From NCBI GenBank assembly GCA_050253535.1, contig JBFWIW010000010.1, positions 1-59,902 of the forward strand: a stretch of DNA of 59,902 bases, in the 5' to 3' direction. The notes under the pieces are model-generated. The model was not told the DNA's origin and searched no databases. It saw only the letters and a list, made by a program, of their open reading frames with translations. Position numbers and translations under genes: made by a program. Within the stretch, counting starts at the first letter, position 1. Every line of letters begins with the position of its first letter. This DNA comes from JBFWIW01 sp050253535. GTDB taxonomy: Bacteria; Bacillota; Clostridia; Oscillospirales; Oscillospiraceae. This document shows positions 17,687-26,145 of this stretch, one piece after another.

Positions 17687-19273
17687 TCACCTATCCTCGT
17701 CTGTCAGCCAGTTGCGCAGGAGTTGGGCAACCGCCGCGGGGTCTTTGTCCACAAATTTTTCTATCTGTTCCGCGTCTGAAGACTTTGTGCGCTTCGCAAG
17801 CTCTGTGATGTCGCTTGCCCTGTCTGAAACATCAATCAGGCCATCCTCCGGAATTTCTATATAGCCATCCGGAGTAACGGCTCTCCTCCTTGGAGAATAA
17901 TCAAATGCGTATTTGATGAAGCGAAATATGAAAAACAAGCTGGTTAGGACCGTAATCGCAATAATGGCGGTAATAATTATTTCTTTTGAATCCAGCTTTT
18001 CCATAATCTTGGCCTGTTCGGCAAAAACCCCTGTGATGCCGGATTCATCCCCGGTGGTCTGGAACGGCAGGCTTACAACCGAAACCAAGGCTTCGTCCAC
18101 TCCAATCGCCTTGGCTACCAGTTCCTTTACGCTCTCGCCGTAGTCATCGCTGTAGGCATCACTGTTCAGAAGCACCGCAACGGAAAGGTTTTCTATCCCG
18201 CCCTGCGCCTTCTCAATCTGGGTCTGTGTCTCGTTGAGCTCATAGTTTACGGATCGCGAAATATTGGAAAAATCGCCGGTATCATCTGAAAACATATATT
18301 CCGAAACACCGACTCCGTTGCTGTCCGTGCCGGCCGTGCCCTCCGCCGTGCCGCCGCCCTGAGTCTTTTCATAAAGCTCTTCCATGCTGACGATAAGGCC
18401 ATTGTCGTCCCCTTCAACAGGGGTGGCAAACTGCACGGAATTGACTGTTTCTTTGTCAAAGTTCAATGCTACGTTGACCGCAGCCGATACATTATCCGCC
18501 CCGAAAACGGGGGTAAGTACCGTAAGCACCTGCTGTACGAGCGTATCCTTAACCATTTCGGTAAGCTCGTACTGTGTCCCCGTGTACTGCTCATCATTTT
18601 CTCCCGTTACGTCGTAAAGGTTCATCTTGGTATCCATGATTCTCACGTTCTCGCCCTTGAGGTTTGGGACGCTTTTCGAAACCAGCTCGGTGATAGCCTT
18701 GGCCTCGATTAACGAGAGCGTTTCCCCGTTTTCAATTTCAAGCATGACCGAAGCGCTTGCCTCCTGCTGGTCCGAAGAGAGGACAAACAGAGACTCCGAC
18801 GGCATATTGATAATCACTACGCAGTCTTTTATAGCGTCGAGCATCATTATTGTATTGCGCAGATTCTCCTGCAGCTGGTACTGCTGGTATGTCTTCATTT
18901 CCAAATCGGTCTTTCCGAAGGAGGACGCGCTTGAGAAAATGTCATAATTCAGTCCGCTTTCCGGGTACCCTTCGGCAGCAAGCTCCATCCTCACCTCGTC
19001 GGAGACGTCTGACGGCACAAGTATTGTGCCGGAGCCCTGGGCCTTTGCATCAATATTTTTTTCATCCAAGACAGTAAGTATTTTACCGGCTTCCGCCTCG
19101 TTAAGCCCCGTGTAGAGTACCTCATAATTACTTTTTCCAAGGATAACAGAAGAAACAATAATAACTATGACCATCGCCGCCGTGACAGCACCCATCAGTA
19201 TCTTCTGTTTTTTTGTCCTTCTCGCCAGAAATTCGGTCACTTGTCTTCTGATCGCATCGAGAAAATCTTTCAT
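17687..19273 (-). CDS. fliF: Flagellar MS-ring protein FliF
   Basis: MS-ring subunit of 528 residues. A cytoplasmic start is followed by a transmembrane helix (about 25-47), the ring-building YscJ/FliF domain (about 48-220), a variable periplasm-facing region, a second transmembrane helix (about 445-467), and a short C-terminal FliG-binding tail (DVSDRASDITELAKRT ... AVAQLLRNWL). ATG at 19273 is chosen because it begins MKDFLDAIRRQ, a natural FliF start; upstream codons belong to the leader. This is the first gene of the fliF-fliK segment and is preceded by a c-di-GMP-I riboswitch. Confidence 0.94.
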   Translation of the reverse strand: MKDFLDAIRRQVTEFLARRTKKQKILMGAVTAAMVIVIIVSSVILGKSNYEVLYTGLNEAEAGKILTVLDEKNIDAKAQGSGTILVPSDVSDEVRMELAAEGYPESGLNYDIFSSASSFGKTDLEMKTYQQYQLQENLRNTIMMLDAIKDCVVIINMPSESLFVLSSDQQEASASVMLEIENGETLSLIEAKAITELVSKSVPNLKGENVRIMDTKMNLYDVTGENDEQYTGTQYELTEMVKDTLVQQVLTVLTPVFGADNVSAAVNVALNFDKETVNSVQFATPVEGDDNGLIVSMEELYEKTQGGGTAEGTAGTDSNGVGVSEYMFSDDTGDFSNISRSVNYELNETQTQIEKAQGGIENLSVAVLLNSDAYSDDYGESVKELVAKAIGVDEALVSVVSLPFQTTGDESGITGVFAEQAKIMEKLDSKEIIITAIIAITVLTSLFFIFRFIKYAFDYSPRRRAVTPDGYIEIPEDGLIDVSDRASDITELAKRTKSSDAEQIEKFVDKDPAAVAQLLRNWLTDEDR

Positions 19274-19332
19274 ATCATGCACCGCCTGATTTTTGATTTG
19301 TCGGGAAGAATTGGTTTGTATTTTTCCATGCA

Positions 19333-19367
19333 AAAGCCGCACTCTGTCGTTACCTGAGTGCGGCTTT
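19333..19367. terminator. Hairpin between the riboswitch and fliF
   Basis: Perfect 12-bp stem AAAGCCGCACTC / GAGTGCGGCTTT with an 11-base loop. In the minus (fliF) direction the stem is followed by only one more T before GC, so it is a weak intrinsic terminator. It lies about 110 nt after the aptamer and may be the riboswitch expression platform. Confidence 0.5.
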
Positions 19368-19477
19368 GTTCTAGCTATTCAGTTGCTACAATGATTTCAT
19401 CATGAAATCCTGGTGCAGATAGAGCAAAATAATAGAACAAGTCATACCCCGTCCTTTCATTCAGCTTTAGCTGCATT

Positions 19478-19562
19478 TTTGCAACCGGCTGTCATAGTTT
19501 TTCAAAACCTTAGACCCCTGGCTTTGCGCCCCTGCCTTTCGGCAGGTTTGCCCATTATTAAA
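19478..19562 (-). ncRNA. Cyclic di-GMP-I (GEMM-I) riboswitch upstream of fliF
   Basis: The minus strand shows the GEMM-I core in order: GGGCAAACC, a P2 hairpin capped by GAAA (CTGCC-GAAA-GGCAG), GGCGCAAAGCC, GGGTCTAAGG, a variable stem, then ATGACAGCCGGTTGC closing the aptamer. Spacing and conserved bases fit the family well. It lies 200 nt upstream of the fliF start and 46 nt downstream of a sigma-A-like promoter. A hairpin between it and fliF could be the switch output. Confidence 0.88.
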
Positions 19563-19607
19563 TTAAATAATTTTTAACATTTCTTACATAATATTTCACG
19601 TATATAA

Positions 19608-19636
19608 ATAATAATATATTTTTATTTTTAAGTCAA
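19608..19636 (-). promoter_or_regulatory. Sigma-A type promoter of the fliF operon
   Basis: On the minus strand TTGACT (19636-19631), a 17-nt spacer, and TATTAT (19613-19608) form a good vegetative promoter. The start of transcription would fall about 40 nt before the riboswitch aptamer. Confidence 0.65.
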
Positions 19637-19653
19637 TGCTTCTTTCACTAAAG

Positions 19654-19670
19654 TTCGACATAATTCGACA
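19654..19670 (-). promoter_or_regulatory. Tandem 0A-like boxes (putative Spo0A site) near fliF promoter
   Basis: TGTCGAA-TTA-TGTCGAA on the minus strand: two exact copies of the TGNCGAA 0A-box heptamer spaced 10 nt apart. They end 18 nt upstream of the fliF -35 hexamer. The same tandem arrangement recurs at 41968-41984 and 42571-42587. Confidence 0.55.
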
Positions 19671-19819
19671 CGATATATTTTTTTATATCTTCAGCCGTCA
19701 CATTCCCTTCGCCGAAGCTTATACGGCGCAGTTCTGACACAGCGGTTCCGGCGTTGATTACGGAATACGCGCTATATTTAAAATTTCTAAATTATTTTAC
19801 GCAAAGATCAGTTTATTCC

Positions 19820-19847
19820 TAAAGTTGTACGTATTTCATTCCGATAA
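19820..19847 (+). promoter_or_regulatory. Sigma-D promoter of the flagellin gene
   Basis: TAAAGTTG (19820-19827), a 12-nt gap, and TCCGATAA ending at 19847 match the sigma-28 consensus. The leader to the flagellin ATG is about 110 nt, a space where CsrA could bind. Confidence 0.75.
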
Positions 19848-19964
19848 TCCAAATGTAAACAGAAAGGCCATGTTTCTGAAGGCGCCTTAAAGAGCATCGC
19901 TTTTCTAAATTAATCATTCCGGCACGGACGCTGGGGTGCAAAAGAAATTCAAGGAGGAATAATC

Positions 19965-22013
19965 ATGCGTATAAACACCAACATTACAGCACTCAACACT
20001 TTCAATTCCTACACAGCGGCAAACAACAAGATCGCCGACTCCGTGGCGAAACTTTCATCCGGCTATTCGATCAACAGCGCGGCGGACAACGCGGCCGGAC
20101 TTGCGATTTCCGAAAAGATGAGAGCCCAGATCCGCGGCCTAGACACGGCATCCGACAACAGCCAGTCCGCTATCTCCCTCGTGCAGACAGCGGAAGGCGC
20201 GCTCAAATCCACCGACGAGATCCTTCAGAGAATGCGCGAAATATCAGTCCAGTCGTCATCCGACACCAACGAGGACGATATTGACCGCGATGCCCTGCAG
20301 GCCGAGTTTTCACAGCTCCAGTCCGAAATCGATGAGATATCCCAGGACAGCACCTTCAACAACCAGAACCTGCTCGACGGTTCGCTCTCCACAAAGAAGC
20401 TCTCCATCGGAAGCGGCACCAGTCTTTCCGGTTCCGGCATGAACGTCAGCCTGGGAAATGCAAGCGCCGGTACATACACCTTCGGTGTCAGCGTTGTAAC
20501 AACTCAGGCCGAGGTTGCGGCTGCAAAACCCACGGACGCGAAATCGAGTTTTGCTACATCCACGCTGAGCAGCAGTTTCTCAGATGCGTCGGTCACCATC
20601 GGCGCGGATGCGGAAGCCTCCTCGCTCTTAAACGGCAACTACACCCTCTCTGCCAGCTACGACAGCGATTCAGAAAAGATAACCGTCACAGCCACCGGCG
20701 ATAACGGTCAGACCTTCACCAAGGAACTTACAGACGACGACTTCGGCGCGATCACCGCGGGCGGCACTTTGGATCTCGATTTCGGCAGCGATTCCTTCAA
20801 CGTCTCGCTCACCGCAGCCGATACGCTGGTCGCCGGAACTGACGCGTCAACGAGTGAGATGTCCGCTCTGGCAAATGCCATCGGCGGCACATTTACGGTA
20901 GGCGGCGGCTCCGACGCAGTGGATGAGAAGACCGCCGTCATGGCGAGCCTTACCGGCGCAAACTCTGTCGAGCTCAAAGCCGGCATGGACAGCGTCACCT
21001 TTGACAACGGTGTCACCGTAAGCTTCCAGAAGCTCACAGCATCCGACCTTGACACGACAAAAACCTACACGGCTGACAGCGCTGTGTTTACTACCATCAC
21101 TGGCTTTAACGACATCGATGATGCGACCGCAGCTTCATCTGTAACACTTACGCAGACGAATTACGCGAGCTCCGAATACGCGTTATCCTCATCGGCGGAA
21201 GACGGTGACGGAAACATAACCGTCACCGCTACAGGCACAAACGGAGATACTTATACCGCCACAGTCGCCGCCGGAACCACTGACTTTGCGGATAACGATT
21301 CCATTCCTACTCTCACGTTTAAGGATGCTGCCGGTAATACTGCTTTTGCAGTGGATCTCGCAGCGGGGGGCGCAATTGCTGATGACGATACAGGAGACCT
21401 TGCAGATGAGCTTGCTGCGGCAATCAACGGGAATGTGTCCATAAAGATGGTCTCCGATACCGATGGTGACCTGACGACAGACAGCGACCAGTATGTAAAC
21501 TCCAGCTACAGCTTTGAAAGTGCCTTCGGAACGACTACTACATCGCTGAATGCGGCCGGAACCATAACAACCGATACCGGTATATCAAAATCCACGATAG
21601 AGGTTAAAGCGAATTCAAACAGTGGGCTGACCATTCAGGTCGGCGCGAACACCGGCGACGAGCTGGAGATCAACATAGACCGTGCGGATTCCGAGTATCT
21701 CGGCGTCAAGGGACTTGACGTCTCCACACAGGAAGGCGCCTCCGCGGCCATAGACGCTGTCAACAGCGCGATCAATCAGGTCTCCTCACAGCGCGCTTAT
21801 CTCGGCGCCATCGAGAACAGGCTCGACTATAAGATTGACAACCTCGGGACCTCTTCCCAGAACCTGACCTCCGCCGAGAGTTCCATCCGCGACGTGGACA
21901 TGGCTTCCGAGATGACCAAGTTCACCAACGCGAACATCCTGTCGCAGGCAGCCACCGCGATGCTCGCTCAGGCGAACTCGCTGCCTCAGAACGTACTCTC
22001 TCTCCTCGGCTAA
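19965..22013 (+). CDS. fliC: Flagellin
   Basis: Filament subunit of 682 residues, much longer than the 270-400 residues common in Firmicutes. Residues 1-140 are the conserved D0/D1 part (MRINTNITALNTFNSY start, LSSGYSINSAADNAAGLAISEKM). The last 90 residues restore D1/D0 (AINQVSSQRAYLGAIENRLDYKIDNL ... ILSQAATAMLAQANSLPQNVLSLLG). The roughly 440-residue centre is rich in T, S, A, D and G, with repeated ITVTATGxNGxT(F/Y)T segments, and would form surface-exposed D2/D3 domains. AAGGAGG lies 7 nt before ATG. A sigma-D promoter and terminator frame it. It is expected to be a FliW/CsrA-controlled product. Confidence 0.95.
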   Translation: MRINTNITALNTFNSYTAANNKIADSVAKLSSGYSINSAADNAAGLAISEKMRAQIRGLDTASDNSQSAISLVQTAEGALKSTDEILQRMREISVQSSSDTNEDDIDRDALQAEFSQLQSEIDEISQDSTFNNQNLLDGSLSTKKLSIGSGTSLSGSGMNVSLGNASAGTYTFGVSVVTTQAEVAAAKPTDAKSSFATSTLSSSFSDASVTIGADAEASSLLNGNYTLSASYDSDSEKITVTATGDNGQTFTKELTDDDFGAITAGGTLDLDFGSDSFNVSLTAADTLVAGTDASTSEMSALANAIGGTFTVGGGSDAVDEKTAVMASLTGANSVELKAGMDSVTFDNGVTVSFQKLTASDLDTTKTYTADSAVFTTITGFNDIDDATAASSVTLTQTNYASSEYALSSSAEDGDGNITVTATGTNGDTYTATVAAGTTDFADNDSIPTLTFKDAAGNTAFAVDLAAGGAIADDDTGDLADELAAAINGNVSIKMVSDTDGDLTTDSDQYVNSSYSFESAFGTTTTSLNAAGTITTDTGISKSTIEVKANSNSGLTIQVGANTGDELEINIDRADSEYLGVKGLDVSTQEGASAAIDAVNSAINQVSSQRAYLGAIENRLDYKIDNLGTSSQNLTSAESSIRDVDMASEMTKFTNANILSQAATAMLAQANSLPQNVLSLLG

Positions 22014-22060
22014 ATCATTTAATCCTCACTTTACATATTATTTCCACTGTATTTCTTACG

Positions 22061-22087
22061 AAAGGGCCGGCTAAAACCGGCCCTTTT
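22061..22087 (+). terminator. Flagellin transcription terminator
   Basis: AAAGGGCCGG-CTAAAA-CCGGCCCTTTT, a 10-bp G+C-rich stem with T tail, 47 nt after the flagellin stop. Confidence 0.85.
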
Positions 22088-22104
22088 GTAATTATTTGAT
22101 GATG

Positions 22105-22230
22105 TGTGGGCATGGCCGCCGAGATGACCAAGTTCACGCGAAAACATTTTGTCCCATTCAGCCTCCGCGATGCTCGCTCGGGCAAAGGCCATGCCTCAGA
22201 TTTTCCTCTCGCCTCGGCGGATTAATCCGG
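22105..22230 (+). pseudogene. Decayed duplicate of the flagellin 3' end
   Basis: This stretch aligns by eye with the last 110 nt of the flagellin gene: CATGGCCGCCGAGATGACCA, then ACGCGAA, a frame-shifted AACATTTTGTCCC, CCGCGATGCTCGCTC, GGC, ATGCCTCAGA and CTCTCGCCTCGGCGG. Small deletions and substitutions destroy the frame. It is followed by a second copy of the flagellin terminator. The rest of the copied gene is absent, so this is a relic of a tandem flagellin duplication or a recombination scar. Confidence 0.75.
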
Positions 22231-22270
22231 ACGTCCTCATTTTATTTTATTTCAATGCATTATAAGTAAT

Positions 22271-22299
22271 AAAAGGGCCGGTTAATAACCGGCCCTTTT
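22271..22299. terminator. Second copy of the flagellin-type terminator
   Basis: AAAAGGGCCGGTT/AACCGGCCCTTTTG hairpin behind the flagellin relic. Being nearly symmetrical, it may stop transcription from both the flagellin side and the csrA side. A third, degenerate form (GAGAGCCGGTT-AACAACCGGCC) lies at 22511-22532. Confidence 0.7.
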
Positions 22300-22560
22300 G
22301 TCGAAAAACCCTGTTTTTCGATAAAAACGGAAGATAGTTCTCGGCTCAGTGGAGCCTCGAGAGTTAAGGATTCCGCCGCGCATGTCTCCGGAAACCTTTG
22401 AATTGCACAATTTTTTAAAAATCGGTCAAGCCCACGCAACACGATTTTTGAGAATTCTTTAGCGCAGCGAAAGAATGGGAAAACGACAACCGGAACTATT
22501 TCGACAGTCTGAGAGCCGGTTAACAACCGGCCTTCGCGTTTTAGTAAAAGAAGGCGTAAA

Positions 22561-22687
22561 ATAGAACTATTGCATATCAAAGGTGACAAGCGGGGAGTTC
22601 AATGCGTTTCTGTTTTCCTCCCCGGTTTCTCTTATAAGCTCTTCACGGAAAATGCGCATGCTCATAGGCGCATCAACGCCAAGCTTG
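22561..22687. repeat. 127-bp exact duplicate at the left edge of the assembly gap
   Basis: Bases 22561-22687 are identical to 22788-22914 and contain the csrA 3' end, which is cut at the N run. The length of exactly 127 equals a common maximum k-mer in short-read assemblers, so the two contigs probably share this sequence and the genome holds it once. No second csrA should be annotated here. Confidence 0.85.
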
Positions 22688-22787
22688 NNNNNNNNNNNNN
22701 NNNNNNNNNNNNNNNNNNNNNNNNNNNNNNNNNNNNNNNNNNNNNNNNNNNNNNNNNNNNNNNNNNNNNNNNNNNNNNNNNNNNNNN
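22688..22787. other. Assembly gap (100 N)
   Basis: Exactly 100 unknown bases, the usual placeholder for a gap of unknown size. Flanked by direct 127-bp copies. Confidence 0.97.
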
Positions 22788-22793
22788 ATAGAA

Positions 22794-23003
22794 CTATTGC
22801 ATATCAAAGGTGACAAGCGGGGAGTTCAATGCGTTTCTGTTTTCCTCCCCGGTTTCTCTTATAAGCTCTTCACGGAAAATGCGCATGCTCATAGGCGCAT
22901 CAACGCCAAGCTTGATTTTTTCACCGTCTATAGCCAAAACAGTAACTTTAATATTGTCCCCGATGACAATACCTTCATTCTCCTTTCGTGTCAGCACCAG
23001 CAT
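22794..23003 (-). CDS. csrA: Translational regulator CsrA
   Basis: RNA-binding repressor of 69 residues. MLVLTRKENEGIVIGDNIKVTV and IKLGVDAPMSMRIFREEL are diagnostic. The C-terminal tail is longer than in proteobacteria, as in Bacillus, and is where FliW antagonises. In B. subtilis CsrA represses flagellin translation. It overlaps fliW by 29 nt, an extended overlap that supports coupling. Its 3' end coincides with the duplicated sequence at the gap but is complete on this side. Confidence 0.95.
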   Translation of the reverse strand: MLVLTRKENEGIVIGDNIKVTVLAIDGEKIKLGVDAPMSMRIFREELIRETGEENRNALNSPLVTFDMQ

Positions 23004-23457
23004 TTATGCGCACCTCCCTGAACTTTTTACAAATCTGTTCAAATACCGGGTAGCGTATCTGATAACCCTTTCGGTCAATAATGACCTGCTTGCCGAGATT
23101 CATTCTGATATTTATGAGAATGGGGGCCGAGAGATTAACTGTCATTTTTTTGATATCTTCGGGTATTACCACCACGTTAACCACATGCAGATCGTTTTTA
23201 GCGTTGAGGGAGAGGTCTGAAATATCATTATCGATGATATCAAATTCGTAATCGGGTAATATGACAAACGGGTCGATAACAGGAAGCGAAATATGAGGAA
23301 CATCCACTGCCTGAAGCCAGTTTATCGGATACGTTTTGTCGTGGTGAATAAGGGCAAATCTTTTGATATCTTCCAGCCCCGGTATTCCCTGGGAAAAAAA
23401 GATGATTTTTTTGTTGTCTATTTCAATCTCACCGAAGCGTATGGTTTTAATTTTCAT
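22975..23457 (-). CDS. fliW: Flagellar assembly factor FliW
   Basis: CsrA antagonist and flagellin-binding protein of 160 residues. It carries the family pattern FGEIEIDNKKIIFFSQGIPGLEDIKRFALI and the later LSAPILINIRMNLGKQVI. By sequestering either CsrA or flagellin it links filament export to flagellin translation. ATG 23457 has GAGGAG 7 nt upstream. It lies between yviE and csrA, the standard Firmicutes order. Confidence 0.94.
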   Translation of the reverse strand: MKIKTIRFGEIEIDNKKIIFFSQGIPGLEDIKRFALIHHDKTYPINWLQAVDVPHISLPVIDPFVILPDYEFDIIDNDISDLSLNAKNDLHVVNVVVIPEDIKKMTVNLSAPILINIRMNLGKQVIIDRKGYQIRYPVFEQICKKFREVRINAGADTKGE

Positions 23458-23528
23458 TTTTCCACTCCTCATTCTGATCGCGGATTTTACTTTCCCTTAA
23501 GCATAACGCAGTCATCGGCGCAAAAAGC

Positions 23529-24134
23529 TTAGGCCTGCAGGCTCACTTTTCTCCCCGAAGCCGGGGGGATGCTCTCCTCGGCAAGGGAAACGCGGACGTA
23601 CGGCCGCTCTGCAAGCTGCACTTCCACTGAACAAGGCGGCTCGACATAAACTTCTGCCATACCGCCGCCCTCAAAATCAACTGATAATTCCCCTTTTGTC
23701 CATTCGATTTCTAGTGAGCCGGGATGTCCGTCCATAGTAATATTCGGAGGAACGCTGCTTCGTCCCGTGTTCGTATCTATATACTCCAGCATTTTATTTT
23801 TTGCAGCTTCACCGACTTTGTTTTGCCCGCCAATTGAAACATCACCCACAAATGCAGCGGTATTTACAATATCTTTTGTCGCTTCAGCCGCTGTTGTAAA
23901 TGCCTCGGAAGCTGCGTCGTCGATAAGCTCGTCATAATTTTTAAGTCCAAGATTGGATTTGAATTCATCCATGTTCAGATCGACGTCCCCGCTTTTGTGG
24001 TTTATCGTCATTTTTGGTGGTTCCCAGTTTATTTCCATACTCTGATCCGGCATTTCAACGTGCAGCTGCGCTTGTTGTACCTCTATGCCAATCTTCGCCA
24101 TTCGCTGATCAATTTCCAACTTGCGTATTTCCAT
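23529..24134 (-). CDS. YviE-like flagellar-locus protein (DUF6470)
   Basis: Protein of 201 residues of the family found between flgL and fliW in Bacillus and Clostridia (YviE). It opens MEIRKLEIDQRMAKIGIE and has the repeated INWEPPKMTI-like and beta-rich segments. There is no signal peptide or membrane helix. Function is unknown; context implies a role in filament assembly or its control. GGTGATG precedes the ATG. Confidence 0.8.
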   Translation of the reverse strand: MEIRKLEIDQRMAKIGIEVQQAQLHVEMPDQSMEINWEPPKMTINHKSGDVDLNMDEFKSNLGLKNYDELIDDAASEAFTTAAEATKDIVNTAAFVGDVSIGGQNKVGEAAKNKMLEYIDTNTGRSSVPPNITMDGHPGSLEIEWTKGELSVDFEGGGMAEVYVEPPCSVEVQLAERPYVRVSLAEESIPPASGRKVSLQA

Positions 24135-24251
24135 AAATCATCACCACTTATCTGACTGTACTGTATTCGGCCCCCAGGAATACAAAAACACCTCTGCGAA
24201 AGCAAGGAACCGCTTTATTCCCACACCGTACGGTATCGGCCGGCATGCATC

Positions 24252-26108
24252 CTATCTCAAAAAGTCGATTAGCGAAGTCTGTATAACCTCCGAGCCCGAG
24301 GAAAGCGCCGCCTCGTAAACCGTCTTTGCAGTCGAGTAATTCATAATGGCCTCCGCAAGATCAGCATCTTCGGCATCGGATTTCATCTGCGTATAATTGG
24401 TTATATTCGCCTCGTACCTTGCCGAGAGCGTATCCAATCGTTCCATCTTGGCGCCCACTTCGGCGTCAAGGGACAAAATGGAGCTTTGGGCGTCCTGGAG
24501 CTGGCTTATATAATCGTTTAACTCTTCCGTGTCCGCGCCGCTTGTCAGCGAATTATATAAGTTGTCCAGTATGACATACAGGTTTTCGCTTCCCCTGCCC
24601 AAAAGCTCTGTTCCGGGAACGCTCAGCTGCATTGTCTGTCCAACCCCCACCTGTACGGTTACAGTGTCCTGGCTTTCAGAATCAAGCACGCTTGATGACA
24701 AATACAGCGCGTCTGAGCCGTCTACCAGATCTTGGAGATTTTTAATAGCCGTCTGAACGGCACTCACGGCATTCACGGCTGTGGCGGCAGAAGCGGCGTC
24801 CGTCACAGAAGCGGCGGCAGCGGCGTCCGAGGCTGCCGTCTGCACTGCCGATACAGCGGCCGCAATATCGCCTGCAAGCGAGGTATCACCAATGCCGGCC
24901 GCGGCATCGGCAAAAATCTGACCGGCATCCGCGGCATCCGCCGCCACACTTGAAGCCGTATCGGCAGCGGCGGAAACCGCGTCGTAGTCCCCGCCCAAAG
25001 CCGCCAATTCCGCCGTGGCTGAGGCGCCGTCCGACGCGGCATAAGAGCTTGTCAGCGAATCCGAAGCGTTTATGACCGAATTTATTGTGTCGGTCGCGCT
25101 CTGCGCGGTATTTGCCTTGGAAATGGCTGTTGAAGAAGCGGTCCTCGCAATCTCCGTCGCCGCGTTGGCGGCGTCTGTCGCCTCTGAATAAGCGCTGTAT
25201 GCATCAGACTCGTCCTCTGTCCCGATGGAATCCTGCCATTTTGTATAAGCCTCGTCTGCGGCATCTGCTGCCGCTTCGGCGGCGTCTGCCGCGCCGGCCG
25301 CATCCGAAGCGGCCTGAGAAGCTTCTTGCGCTGCCGTACTTGCGGCATCTGACAACCCGGACAGAAGATCACCCATCGTTGTGGAGGCAATATCCGCTGA
25401 AGATGAGATATCCTTCGCTCCGCTCGCGGCCTTGGAAGCGGCGTCCGCAATCTGGCTTACATATCCGGCCGCGTCGTTTACCGCCGCATAAATCTCAGTG
25501 TAATCCGTTATATCGGCGCCCTGCGCGATATTATCCGCATCCAAGGCTTTAGTCAGAGTCTTAGCCGCGGTGTCTGACGCCGCGCCGATATCGTCAACTG
25601 AAGCCTCATTACTCATATTAATGCCGTTATAGTAGAGATCTCCGTTGGAATCCACAGAGAACGGCAGTTCACCGCTGGAACAGCCCGTTGTATTATACCC
25701 CGCGAACAGATAACTGCCCCCGATCGTCGCGTTGGCGGTCGATAGCACCTCATCCCGCAGCTGTTCAATCTCCTCGGCAATTGCGTTCAAATCGTCGTCT
25801 GAAAATGTACCCGTGGATACTTTAACCGCATCCTCATATGCAGACCGAGTGACCTTGTTAAGTTCGCTTAAAGCCGATTCCACCTCGGTCAGCCAGCTGT
25901 CAGCGGTGTCTACATTTCCCTGATACCTCTCTATATCGCTCAGCTTATTCCGGGCCGACAGGCTTTTTATCGTAGCGACGGGATCGTCGGAAATTTTGTT
26001 GATCGCTTTTCCCGTCGTCTCCTGCTCAAGATATTTTGAAAGCCGGTTGAGGTTGCCGCTGAGATCACTCAGGTAATTGTTCGTCATCATGGAATTTGTA
26101 ATACGCAT
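24252..26108 (-). CDS. flgL: Hook-filament junction protein FlgL with long Ala-rich insertion
   Basis: HAP3 protein of 618 residues, about twice the usual 300. Residues 1-150 are a standard flagellin-like N-terminal half (MRITNSMMTNNYLSDLSGNLNRL ... GGSYLFAGYNTT). The last 110 residues are the matching helical C-terminal half. Between them, about residues 185-470 form a low-complexity helix-prone stretch made mostly of A, S, D and T with irregular AADAA/SAAD heptad-like units. The insertion sits in the loop where flagellin-family proteins tolerate extra domains, so the protein can still be functional. GAGGAG precedes the ATG. Confidence 0.9.
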   Translation of the reverse strand: MRITNSMMTNNYLSDLSGNLNRLSKYLEQETTGKAINKISDDPVATIKSLSARNKLSDIERYQGNVDTADSWLTEVESALSELNKVTRSAYEDAVKVSTGTFSDDDLNAIAEEIEQLRDEVLSTANATIGGSYLFAGYNTTGCSSGELPFSVDSNGDLYYNGINMSNEASVDDIGAASDTAAKTLTKALDADNIAQGADITDYTEIYAAVNDAAGYVSQIADAASKAASGAKDISSSADIASTTMGDLLSGLSDAASTAAQEASQAASDAAGAADAAEAAADAADEAYTKWQDSIGTEDESDAYSAYSEATDAANAATEIARTASSTAISKANTAQSATDTINSVINASDSLTSSYAASDGASATAELAALGGDYDAVSAAADTASSVAADAADAGQIFADAAAGIGDTSLAGDIAAAVSAVQTAASDAAAAASVTDAASAATAVNAVSAVQTAIKNLQDLVDGSDALYLSSSVLDSESQDTVTVQVGVGQTMQLSVPGTELLGRGSENLYVILDNLYNSLTSGADTEELNDYISQLQDAQSSILSLDAEVGAKMERLDTLSARYEANITNYTQMKSDAEDADLAEAIMNYSTAKTVYEAALSSGSEVIQTSLIDFLR

Positions 26109-26145
26109 ATAAGCTCTCCTCTGCCCTTCAGTCGCGTTTCCCGTC

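Noticed and set aside
22567..22687. Second, partial csrA gene left of the N run
   Set aside because: It is part of the exact 127-base copy at the gap and is most simply an assembly artefact.
25085..25552. Long plus-strand reading frame opposite flgL
   Set aside because: Its product is Arg/Pro-rich, a by-product of the Ala/Ser/Asp-rich insert on the other strand; no ribosome site.
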